Notes under the pieces: model-generated
What the model was told of the DNA's origin: nothing
Database searches by the model: none
What the model saw: only the letters and a program-made list of their open reading frames with translations
Translations under genes and position numbers: made by a program
Shown here: in pieces, positions 41,038 through 48,763 of the stretch
Numbering within the stretch: the stretch's first letter is position 1
How the letters are laid out: every line of letters begins with the position of its first letter
NCBI GenBank assembly: GCA_023248735.1
Contig: JAHFDY010000006.1
Span: 1-48,763, forward strand
Direction: 5' to 3'
Length of the DNA stretch: 48,763 nt
From: Myxococcales bacterium
GTDB lineage: Bacteria; Myxococcota_A; Polyangia; Polyangiales; Polyangiaceae

Positions 41038-43373
41038 GGATGCGCGGGCACCTTGTGCTCGCGTGGCTCGTGGGCCTTAACTCGTCAGCGGCGTACGCCG
41101 ATTCCGACGACAACGAGCTCGCCGCGCGCGCACATATTCACGCTGTAAGTCGTGACCTGCCGACCGTGCAACGCGCGATCGAGCGCGCCAAAGGTGAGCG
41201 CGCACGACCAGAGCAGCGCATTGCAAACGGCGATCTCTTGTTGCGCACGAAAGACTACGGTCGCGCCGTTGTTATTTTTAGTGAGGTGCTCGAGCAGTTT
41301 CCCAACACTCCCGCATACGTCGACGCCATGTGGCTCCGGGGCGAAACGTTCTATGCGAGCAAAGAGTATCTCTCCGCAAGGCGCGACTATCGCGGCATCA
41401 TTGCGCGTGGCGACGAACCGAGGTTCCGGCCGTACTTGCCACAAGCGCTCGGTCGGATGATCGACATTTCGTTTCGCTTGGGCGACCCGCCCGAATCGCT
41501 CGAAGAGGTCTTTCAAAAATTCTCACGCTTGACGCCCGACCTCATGTCGCCCGCGCTTCGCTATGCGAAGGGGAAGGCGCACTATCGCCGAAAGGAGTAC
41601 TCCGCCGCGCAGCAGGAGTTGCTGCAGGCGGCACAGGCGCCCAATAGCGAATATGCGCACCAAGCGCGCTATTTCCTCGGGCTGGTCGCGCTGCGACAGA
41701 CGCCCGCCGCCGCTACGGCAACGGACAAGCCGAACTATCGCCTTGCGATCGACTCCTTCAAGCTCGTCACGGACTTGCCTCCGGACACGGTCGAGCATCG
41801 ACACGTGATCGATCTCGCATGGATGGCGATGGCCCGATTGTTTCACGAACTTGACCAATATCAACAGGCAAGCGAGGCCTACTCACGCATCGGTCGCGAG
41901 TCGCCAACCTTCGACACCATGCTCTACGAGCTTGCGTGGGTCTACGTACGGATGGGCGATCCGCTCCGCGCTGAGCGCGCGCTTGAAGTACTCGCCGTGA
42001 GCGATCCAGGTTCGCCTTACATTGCCGATGGCACTTTGCTTCGCGCGGACTTGCTCCTCCGCGCAGGTGCCTTCGAGAAGGCGCTTCAACTCTACGAAGG
42101 GATTCGTAACCAATACGATCCCATTCGTTCAAAGGTTGAAGCCTTCCTTGGAGCGACGCACGATCCTGCCGTCTATTACGAGAAACTCTCACAACAGCAA
42201 CTCGATGCGCTCGACCAGCCAGACCAACTTCCGCCTGTTGCGGTGCGGTGGGCGCGCGACGCGCAAGATGGCGCGCTTGCGTTTGCCCTCATCGACGACG
42301 TCAATCAGTGCCGATCACTGATTCGTCAATCTCATTTACTGATCGAAAAATTGACGTCCATCACTTCAACCCCGAGTCGCGTCCGAGCGTTTCCCGAGTT
42401 GCGGGCGGGCGAAGAGAACGCACTCGGACTCATCAACAAGCTCTCTGCCGCTCGCCTGGAAGTCGCCAAGGGTCTCGACGACGAGGAGCCAGGGTCGGTC
42501 GGTGGCGAACTTGCGCAAGTCCGAGAAAAGCGCCGAAAATTGATGGCGCAAATCGGCGCGCTACCCACTCAGTCAAACGACTTCAACGCGCGCGAAGCCA
42601 GCGGCACTCGCCAATGGAACAAAGTCTCGCAGGACCTGACGCTGCGCTCTCAGGAGATTGACGTCTTGCAAGCGACCATCAACGGTCTGCGTCGTTTGCT
42701 CAAAGAAGACACACAGCGTGGCGTCGCGCGTGACCCGGCTTCGCTCAAGCGCTTCAACGACGAGATCGACGCGAACGAGCGCGACGTTAAGCGAATGCGC
42801 GATCGATCCGCGGAGATTCGCCGACTCATCGAAATGGGACGTGCGCAAGTGGGTCTCGGCGATGCGCGCTTTCAAAACGACGCTCTCGCACGCCGCGAAT
42901 TCCGCGACGTTCTCCGTCGCGAGCTCGAGTTGGTTTCAGGTGGCGGCGCCGGTGGCGGCGCATCCAAGTTCGCCTCGAAGGTGCAGCCCCTCATGAGAGA
43001 GGCGGACAACTTTGAAGAGCAGATCGTTTCGACCTACCGGACGCTTGAGGGGCAGGTCGAGCAACGGACCCGGGAGCTGCGCGAAAAAATCGACACGGAG
43101 AAACATAACCTCGAAGGGTACGAACGTCAGCTCGAGGGGCTCGATGGCGAAGCCCGCGATCTTGTCGGGCGCGTTGCAGAGCGCAACTTCGGAGTCGTGC
43201 GCGACAAGCTTCGCAACTTGGTTTTGCGCGCCGATGTCGGCATCACCGAGCAAGCGTGGGAAGTCCGCGAGGAGGAACTCGAACGCGTTCGCACGTTGCA
43301 GTCGGAGCGCGCGCGCCAAGGAACGCTTCTCGACGAAGAACTCCGCGAAGTGCGCGATGACGGCGGCAAGTGA
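41034..43373 (+). CDS. Exported TPR/coiled-coil protein, motility-cluster type
   Basis: A 779-residue exported protein with a signal peptide (GHLVLAWLVGLNSSAAYADS). Residues about 60-440 are TPR-type repeats (RTKDYGRAVVIFSEVLEQFP, RRKEYSAAQQELLQAAQAPN, GAFEKALQLYEGIRNQYDP). From about 490 on, the protein is mostly long charged helices, likely coiled coil (LRREL, RTLEGQVEQRTRELREKID). The ATG at 41034 overlaps the previous stop by 4 bases. The position before a giant TPR protein and a GltE-like lipoprotein suggests it belongs to the periplasmic part of a gliding-type (Glt/Agl) machine, perhaps a GltC-like element. That name is inferred from the setting, not from a clear sequence match. Confidence 0.75.
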   Translation: MRMRGHLVLAWLVGLNSSAAYADSDDNELAARAHIHAVSRDLPTVQRAIERAKGERARPEQRIANGDLLLRTKDYGRAVVIFSEVLEQFPNTPAYVDAMWLRGETFYASKEYLSARRDYRGIIARGDEPRFRPYLPQALGRMIDISFRLGDPPESLEEVFQKFSRLTPDLMSPALRYAKGKAHYRRKEYSAAQQELLQAAQAPNSEYAHQARYFLGLVALRQTPAAATATDKPNYRLAIDSFKLVTDLPPDTVEHRHVIDLAWMAMARLFHELDQYQQASEAYSRIGRESPTFDTMLYELAWVYVRMGDPLRAERALEVLAVSDPGSPYIADGTLLRADLLLRAGAFEKALQLYEGIRNQYDPIRSKVEAFLGATHDPAVYYEKLSQQQLDALDQPDQLPPVAVRWARDAQDGALAFALIDDVNQCRSLIRQSHLLIEKLTSITSTPSRVRAFPELRAGEENALGLINKLSAARLEVAKGLDDEEPGSVGGELAQVREKRRKLMAQIGALPTQSNDFNAREASGTRQWNKVSQDLTLRSQEIDVLQATINGLRRLLKEDTQRGVARDPASLKRFNDEIDANERDVKRMRDRSAEIRRLIEMGRAQVGLGDARFQNDALARREFRDVLRRELELVSGGGAGGGASKFASKVQPLMREADNFEEQIVSTYRTLEGQVEQRTRELREKIDTEKHNLEGYERQLEGLDGEARDLVGRVAERNFGVVRDKLRNLVLRADVGITEQAWEVREEELERVRTLQSERARQGTLLDEELREVRDDGGK

Positions 43374-43405
43374 TCGAGCGGCGAACGAGCGGGCTTAGCA
43401 GATGC

Positions 43406-43413
43406 GGAGAGGG
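43406..43413 (+). promoter_or_regulatory. Ribosome binding site deciding start of the 1403-residue TPR gene
   Basis: GGAGAGGG, 3 bases before the ATG at 43417. It lies inside the frame that opens at the ATG at 43402 and favours the second ATG. Confidence 0.55.
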
Positions 43414-43416
43414 TTC

Positions 43417-46400
43417 ATGAACAGGGCAACGAGTCGAACAATCATGGGGCCACTAGGGCTCGGCGTCCTGGCAACCGTGTTGGTCTCGTTTGGCGTTTCC
43501 GCACAACCGGCGATTCCTCACGCTGACGCGGGTTCGATCACGCACGTCGATGGTGGCACTGCGGCTTCAGCATCGACGCAACCGTCCGCAAGCGGAGCTA
43601 CCGCGAACAGCGCGGCACCAGCATCGTCGAGTAGTGGAACTACTGTGCCAGCGGCCGATGCCCCACCTGTTGCGCCTGCGCAGCGAAAGAGGCCGACCCC
43701 ACTCACCCCTCCGTCGAGCGCACAAGTTGCAGCATACGAAGCGTACCGCGCTCAGGTCGACACATACGAACGCAGTGCCCGCGATTACCGCGAGGCGCTC
43801 ACGGGCATCATTACGCTGCACTACGAGCGGAAGAAGCACACTGTGCTTTCGGGCTTCGACAAAGAGATCACGATTGAGAAGGCCGAGCTCAAGAAGGCGC
43901 GAGAGGCCGCGATCCGCAAGCTCGAAGCGTTCGTCGACAAGTACAGCGGTCTTAACGCGCAGCCTGAGGCGACCCCCGACGCCATGTACCGTCTCGCTGC
44001 CCTCTACGAAGAACGCGGACGTGAGACTGATGAAGAACTAAGGATCTCGCTCAAACCCGCGATCGCGCTCTACAAGCGCATCATCAAAGACTTTGCACAG
44101 TATCGCGAAATCGCTGGCGTCTATTACTTCCTCGGTCACGCTCTTGCGGACGCGGCGCGTTCGCCCGAGGCGCAACAAGTGTGGCGTTCGCTGGTTTGTC
44201 AAAACCACTTTGCATATCCGGTTGCCGTAGATGCGAAAGATCCGGAAGTTGACCAAGTAACGCCGCTCCCGCAGGACGATACACACGAGCACTGGGCGGC
44301 GTGGCGTCGAAAATACACGAGGCCTGAATCGCTTCGGTCGGGCGGCAGTGAAGTCGCCTTCGTGAATCCCTATCCAGACGATTGCAAGCCCATAGCCCAG
44401 GTGCTGAAGACCGGCGAAACGCCTCGCTACGTCTCCGAGATTTGGTGGCGAATTGGCGAATGGGAAACGGAGCAAGAAGACCTTGGCGGCGGAGTTGTTG
44501 CGCTCGAACCTTTCGCTGTGTGGGACTTCAATCGTGGCGTCGTTGCCTACAAGCACTCGATGCACACGCGCAAGCCACCATTTTACGCGATCTCGCTCTA
44601 CAAATACGCGTTCACACTCTTCAAGCAGCAGCGGTACGAGGCAAGCACGCGCGAATTCGTCAACTTGCTGAACTATACCGACGAGCAAGAGAAACTCACC
44701 GGCGACAAGGGAACGGACTTCCGCCTCGAAGCGTACCGCTACATCGCAGGTTCGCTTACCAACCTCGATTTTGTCGGACCCGGTCCAGACGAACCGTTCA
44801 TCCCGCGAGAAGACGTTTTCACGAGCGGCCAAGCGCCTGCGCTTGCCGAGCAAAAGCTGCGAATCGGCATCGACCGCGTACAAGACCCTCAGCTCATTCC
44901 TCAAGATCGCAAGTGGACCATCGACGTTTATCGCCAGCTTGCGATTGAGTACGGCGAACTCGGTCACGAGCGCAGCGCCATCACGATCTACGAGAAGATG
45001 CTCGAGAAGTGGCCGATGGATTCGACCGCGCCCGAGACGCAGGCAAAAATCGCGGAGATGTACCAAAGTCTTGCGGGAAAATTGCCGATTGGCGAAGAGC
45101 GCCAGCGCTACGAGGGCGAAGTTCTCAAGGCCCGCACGGCACTCGCAAAGTACGTCGGCGACATGCCTTGGCCCGACGCCAACAAGGACAATCCCGCTGC
45201 GCTGCAACGCGCCGAAGAGTTGGCAAAGTCCGGTCTGCGAACCGCGGCCGTAACGCATACGAACAACGGTTGGGCCCGTTTCGAAGAGGCGAAGGCGTCG
45301 CGCGGCGATCCACCTCGCCAGCTGCAGCTTCTGTCGCAAGCGCAACGCGAGTTCGAACTCGCTGCGCTCGGGTGGGTTGGCTATCTGAAGCAGGAGGAGG
45401 GTGCGTCCGACGCCTACGAGAGCCGGTACTTCTACGCCGAGGCGCTCCATCAACAGGTGCGTATCAAGCTCACGCTTCACACCGCCAACAGCCGGCAGTT
45501 TGCGCCTCCGTCCGCAAAGGAGATCGACACCGCGAAGCGGGCGGCCCTCGACGTGCGTGAGTCCAACGAAGACGACAAGTATCTTGACAATGCCGCGCTC
45601 TTCGTCGTCGACCTAAGCGACGTTCCGCGCGATCTCGCGTTCGAACGCAACAAGGAGTCCGGCGGCTCGCAAGGAATCGCCCCGCGCACAGAACCACGCA
45701 AGGACGCGCAGCGGAAGGTCATCAAGGACCCCGTCCCGGATGAGATTCAGGGCGGAATCAACGCTCGCGATGAATACGTGCAACGCGTTCCCACGCAATT
45801 CGACAAAGATGCGCGCGCGCCCGGTTACCAATTTTATGGCGGCGAGCAGCTGTTGTTCTACGGGCACTTCACGGAGGCGCGGCCACGGTTCGAACAACTC
45901 TGGAAAGAGCACTGCGGCAAAGACGAACTCGGATACGAAGCGTGGAAGCGCCTCTGGCGCATGAGCACCATGGAGAACGACATCGATCGTTCAAATGAAC
46001 TCGCGAAAGCGGAGAAGGCACATTCGTGCGCTTTTTCCGACGTGCAAGTCCATGAGACGCCGGGCATTACCGACAAGACGATCAAGAACATCGCGTACCT
46101 CAAGGCGCGCGAAGAGTTCAAAAAGGCCGAGACGATGCCGCCCGGCCCAGCGCGCGACGCACAATGGAAGAAAGCGGCCGAGATGTACGAAGCCGCGCTC
46201 AAGGCAGATCCGGGTCACGATGACGCTCACGAAGCCGCGTTCAATGCCGCGCTCGCCTACAGGCGCATCGGGCAGATGGGTAAAGCGATCGAGCTCTACC
46301 AACTCTTCATCGACAAGTACGGCAGCGAAGAAAATCTCAAGCGATTGCAGAACGGCGACGCAGCGAGCAAGGATAAGTACGCCATACGCGTGAAGAATCT

Positions 46401-47628
46401 CGGTGACGCCTATGAAGCGCTCGCAGAAACCAACTACGGCTTCTTCAACTACCGTCAAGCCGCCGAGTCCTATGGATCCATTGCCAATAACGGTCGGTTC
46501 AACGACGACAAACGCAAGCGAGCATCGCTCAACGCACTATCGCTCTACAAGAGCCTTGGCGATCGCCCGAACGTGGAAGCGCAGTACAAGCTTCTTCAAA
46601 GTCCGAAGATGAACCTCGAAGCCGATCGCAAGCTCGACATCGATTTTAGGCGCGCCGACTTCGACTACAACCAGTGGAATCCGACCGGTGAGATCGGAGG
46701 CAGGAACGGTGACGTTCGAAAGTCGTCCGTCGCGTCACTCACCCAATATTACAACGCGAACAAGGCGAACGCGAAGGCAGCGCAGTTTGCGATCGAGGCA
46801 TCCTACAAGGTCGCAAAGATGCTCCGCACCGTCGGCGATCCTGGCTACCGACAGTGGCTTCGGAACACCATTGCGGCGTGGCAGTTCTTCTCTAAGAACC
46901 CGACCGTTGACGATAAGGGTAAGCCATTGACGGCAGCGCAAGCCCCGTTCAACGAGTATGGCGCCGAGTCCGAGTTCATTCTTCTTGACGAAGAGGTTCA
47001 GAACGAATGGGACAACAGGGTCGTCAAGTACCAGGGCACCGTCGACGAGGTGAAGAAGAAGTACGACGAAGACGCCGACACGGTTGAGCGCAAGTACAGG
47101 CCACGTTTTGACGCGGTCATCACGACCTATCAGGCGTTCGAATCGACGCCCAATTCAATGGCGCGTTTGGGCACGCTCTACGACAAGCTCCGCTCGCAGC
47201 TCGAGCTCGTCATTCCGAAGTACTTCAGTGCGAAGGACGAGAAACTCTTAGAGGCGCTCGAAGCCAAAGGCCAGCAAGAGAAGGCCGACAAAATCCGCGA
47301 CGGCGTTCGCGGCGCTTGGCGTGCCGCGAAGGACGCACGCATTGACGTGGCCACGCAATCGATGGTCACGCGTTACACCCAAGCGGCGGTCTACGCGCGG
47401 GAGAAAAACGTGAAGAGTGCGCATGTGCAAAAGGGCGTTGCTCGCCTTGCGTTCTACAGCGACTACATGGGCGACGAGAAGATGCGCAAGTACGTCGAGC
47501 GGGTGCAACACCCGTTCGAGAAGCGTCCTATGACGTATCAAAACGGTATGTTCCTCCAGTGGCGAGCGGGCCTCGTGACCAGGCCGAAGCCGAGTGGTGA
47601 AGCCCTCGCACTTCCGGTGGCGCCATGA
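43417..47628 (+). CDS. Giant exported TPR protein, possible GltD/AgmU-like
   Basis: A 1403-residue exported protein: signal peptide (GPLGLGVLATVLVSFGVSAQ), an Ala/Ser/Thr linker to about residue 95, then TPR-like helical repeats nearly to the end (YRLAALYEERGRETDEEL, LAIEYGELGHERSAITIYEK, NAALAYRRIGQMGKAIELYQ). There is a region of conserved Trp/Pro-rich loops at about 270-370. The last ~200 residues are long charged helices (EVKKKYDEDADTVERKYRPR). The size, the repeat type and the direct position before a GltE-like lipoprotein resemble the AgmU/GltD-AglT/GltE pair of Myxococcus gliding clusters, so a periplasmic scaffold role in motility is likely but not certain. The stop overlaps the next ATG by 4 bases. 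Confidence 0.78.
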   Translation: MNRATSRTIMGPLGLGVLATVLVSFGVSAQPAIPHADAGSITHVDGGTAASASTQPSASGATANSAAPASSSSGTTVPAADAPPVAPAQRKRPTPLTPPSSAQVAAYEAYRAQVDTYERSARDYREALTGIITLHYERKKHTVLSGFDKEITIEKAELKKAREAAIRKLEAFVDKYSGLNAQPEATPDAMYRLAALYEERGRETDEELRISLKPAIALYKRIIKDFAQYREIAGVYYFLGHALADAARSPEAQQVWRSLVCQNHFAYPVAVDAKDPEVDQVTPLPQDDTHEHWAAWRRKYTRPESLRSGGSEVAFVNPYPDDCKPIAQVLKTGETPRYVSEIWWRIGEWETEQEDLGGGVVALEPFAVWDFNRGVVAYKHSMHTRKPPFYAISLYKYAFTLFKQQRYEASTREFVNLLNYTDEQEKLTGDKGTDFRLEAYRYIAGSLTNLDFVGPGPDEPFIPREDVFTSGQAPALAEQKLRIGIDRVQDPQLIPQDRKWTIDVYRQLAIEYGELGHERSAITIYEKMLEKWPMDSTAPETQAKIAEMYQSLAGKLPIGEERQRYEGEVLKARTALAKYVGDMPWPDANKDNPAALQRAEELAKSGLRTAAVTHTNNGWARFEEAKASRGDPPRQLQLLSQAQREFELAALGWVGYLKQEEGASDAYESRYFYAEALHQQVRIKLTLHTANSRQFAPPSAKEIDTAKRAALDVRESNEDDKYLDNAALFVVDLSDVPRDLAFERNKESGGSQGIAPRTEPRKDAQRKVIKDPVPDEIQGGINARDEYVQRVPTQFDKDARAPGYQFYGGEQLLFYGHFTEARPRFEQLWKEHCGKDELGYEAWKRLWRMSTMENDIDRSNELAKAEKAHSCAFSDVQVHETPGITDKTIKNIAYLKAREEFKKAETMPPGPARDAQWKKAAEMYEAALKADPGHDDAHEAAFNAALAYRRIGQMGKAIELYQLFIDKYGSEENLKRLQNGDAASKDKYAIRVKNLGDAYEALAETNYGFFNYRQAAESYGSIANNGRFNDDKRKRASLNALSLYKSLGDRPNVEAQYKLLQSPKMNLEADRKLDIDFRRADFDYNQWNPTGEIGGRNGDVRKSSVASLTQYYNANKANAKAAQFAIEASYKVAKMLRTVGDPGYRQWLRNTIAAWQFFSKNPTVDDKGKPLTAAQAPFNEYGAESEFILLDEEVQNEWDNRVVKYQGTVDEVKKKYDEDADTVERKYRPRFDAVITTYQAFESTPNSMARLGTLYDKLRSQLELVIPKYFSAKDEKLLEALEAKGQQEKADKIRDGVRGAWRAAKDARIDVATQSMVTRYTQAAVYAREKNVKSAHVQKGVARLAFYSDYMGDEKMRKYVERVQHPFEKRPMTYQNGMFLQWRAGLVTRPKPSGEALALPVAP

Positions 47629-48763
47629 TGCCATCTGCTCAAGTGGCGTCGCCAAAATTGAAACCGCGCAGGTTACAATTGACGGCGCTCGCCGGGTTGC
47701 TCCTCACAAGCGGCACACTTGCACTCGTTGCATGCGGTGGCGATCCTCCACCGAAAGCACCCGAGAACGCGACAGCGTCAGCCTCGACGGCCACAACCGT
47801 CGCCACTGCGCCTCCGACACACGAAGTCGACTATTCCGCCGACGAGAAGCTCAAGTCAGAGGTCTCGAGCGCCGCGAAGGCCGCCTACGAAAAGGGTTTC
47901 GCGGCTTGGCGCCAAGGCGATCTCGCGGGAGCAAAGGCAGCGTTTCGCGAGGCGGCTGACAAGGATGCGAAGGCACCAGCGCCGCTTTATTCGCTCGGTA
48001 CCGTCAACGAACGCCTCGGCGACAACACCCAGGCAGAACGCGCCTATCGCGACGCCCTTTTGGTCGACGATGGTTACGAATTGGCGGTCGGCGCATTGAG
48101 CGCTCTCCTGGCGCGCACCGGCCACGTGAGCGACGCTGAATCGCTTCTCAACGGCAAGTTGCGAAAGACGCCCGGTTCCGCGCGCTACAAGACCTACCTC
48201 GCCGACGTGAAATCGATTGCCGGTGATACGACCGGGGCCCAGAGGCTCGCACAAGAGGTTCTTCGCGATCACCCCGATGCGAAAGACGCGATGATTGTCA
48301 TCGCGCGCGACCACTATCGTGCGCGCCGGTTCGACGTGGCGCTCTATGCCGTTACCGCGATCGTCGAAGGGTCAAACGAGGTTCCCGCACGCGACAAGGA
48401 CAATGCAGAGGTGCGCCTCTTGCGCGGTCTCATCAAGCGCGAACAAGGTGATCGCATGGCGGCGCTCGTCTCCTTTGAAGAGGCCATCGCGCGGCGGCCC
48501 GATCTCTTCGAGGGTTACATCAATGTCGGCGAGATGAAACTCGAGGCGGGCAACGCGACGGCCGCGCTTCCTGTGCTCGAGCAGGCGGTGAAATACTCTC
48601 CCGCGAGCGCAATTGCGCGGCTCGATCTTGGTGACTGCTACCGGTTGCTCGGACGCACCTCCGACGCGAAACGCGAGCTCGAATACGCCTTGAGGCAAGA
48701 CTCAAGCTTGGCCCAAGCCCACTACAACCTCGGCTTGCTCTACCTCTACGCGCCGAGCGTGTC
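47625..48763 (+). CDS. gltE: TPR lipoprotein GltE/AglT-like (partial, cut by window end)
   Basis: The first 379 codons of a TPR lipoprotein that continues beyond the window. It starts with a lipoprotein signal (LQLTALAGLLLTSGTLALVA before Cys37) and an Ala/Thr/Pro linker, then runs of TPR units: EKGFAAWRQGDLAGAKAAFR, LGTVNERLGDNTQAERAYRD, GDRMAALVSFEEAIARRPDL, LDLGDCYRLLGRTSDAKREL. The final visible unit, AQAHYNLGLLYLYAPSV, matches my recollection of the C-terminal part of gliding-motility lipoprotein GltE (AglT of Myxococcus), which acts at the outer membrane in the Glt complex. It overlaps the stop of the 1403-residue gene by 4 bases. Confidence 0.75.
   Translation, partial: MMPSAQVASPKLKPRRLQLTALAGLLLTSGTLALVACGGDPPPKAPENATASASTATTVATAPPTHEVDYSADEKLKSEVSSAAKAAYEKGFAAWRQGDLAGAKAAFREAADKDAKAPAPLYSLGTVNERLGDNTQAERAYRDALLVDDGYELAVGALSALLARTGHVSDAESLLNGKLRKTPGSARYKTYLADVKSIAGDTTGAQRLAQEVLRDHPDAKDAMIVIARDHYRARRFDVALYAVTAIVEGSNEVPARDKDNAEVRLLRGLIKREQGDRMAALVSFEEAIARRPDLFEGYINVGEMKLEAGNATAALPVLEQAVKYSPASAIARLDLGDCYRLLGRTSDAKRELEYALRQDSSLAQAHYNLGLLYLYAPSV

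Noticed and set aside
1-48763. CRISPR arrays, tRNA or rRNA genes, insertion sequences, prophage genes
   Set aside because: No regularly spaced repeats, no recognisable cloverleaf or rRNA stretches, no transposase or integrase motifs were seen in any frame.

Overview
The window reads as chromosomal DNA of a GC-rich Gram-negative bacterium, most likely a myxobacterium (Myxococcota, probably Polyangiales-like). The main reasons are the end of a gliding-motility-type TPR cluster that closes on a recognisable GltE/AglT-like lipoprotein, several seven-bladed RCC1 lipoproteins, many Ala/Pro/Ser-rich exported proteins, two ECF sigma loci and a serpin. No rRNA, tRNA, CRISPR array, phage gene or insertion sequence was seen.

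Layout. (1) 59-1314: ECF sigma factor translationally coupled to a one-TM protein with a TPR-like C-terminus (putative anti-sigma). (2) 1372-6436: a surface lipoprotein island, with a small lipoprotein, two adjacent RCC1 propeller lipoproteins (the second broken by a frameshift at a run of eight G) and an SBBP-type propeller lipoprotein. (3) 6550-7710: GHSTG lipase. (4) 7760-14668: five genes whose stops and starts all overlap (GT4 glycosyltransferase, MOP/MurJ-like flippase, MMPL/RND transporter, methyltransferase-like protein, GT32-like glycosyltransferase). This looks like one assembly-and-export line for a lipid-linked glycan or glycolipid. (5) 14682-20855: more glycan genes on both strands (DUF2334-type deacetylase, two GT4 enzymes whose 5' ends overlap head to head, UDP-glucose dehydrogenase, a GT-C-like membrane protein). 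(6) 20921-23139: an SDR reductase and a third RCC1 lipoprotein. (7) 23292-26660: an unrecognised two-TM protein and a membrane sulfatase/phosphotransferase. (8) 26697-31331: error-prone polymerase DnaE2 with a palindromic SOS-box-like site at its start, then a serpin lipoprotein. (9) 31332-33733 (minus): era and der as a coupled pair. (10) 33843-37549: small lipoprotein, large GT39-like membrane glycosyltransferase, PilZ protein. (11) 37546-39898 (minus): second ECF sigma factor, zinc-finger anti-sigma with a TPR-like C-terminus, and a small unknown. (12) 40225 to the right edge: exported coiled-coil protein, two large TPR proteins and GltE-like TPR lipoprotein, an operon with 4-base overlaps at two of its three junctions.

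The common theme is the cell envelope: surface glycans, lipoproteins and a motility-type TPR complex, with two sigma/anti-sigma switches. The least explained items are the five-gene flippase-plus-MMPL operon, the island of four seven-bladed propeller lipoproteins with regular cysteine pairs, the head-to-head overlapping glycosyltransferase genes and the 505-residue unknown next to the sulfatase. All family calls come from reading motifs by eye; no database search was run.
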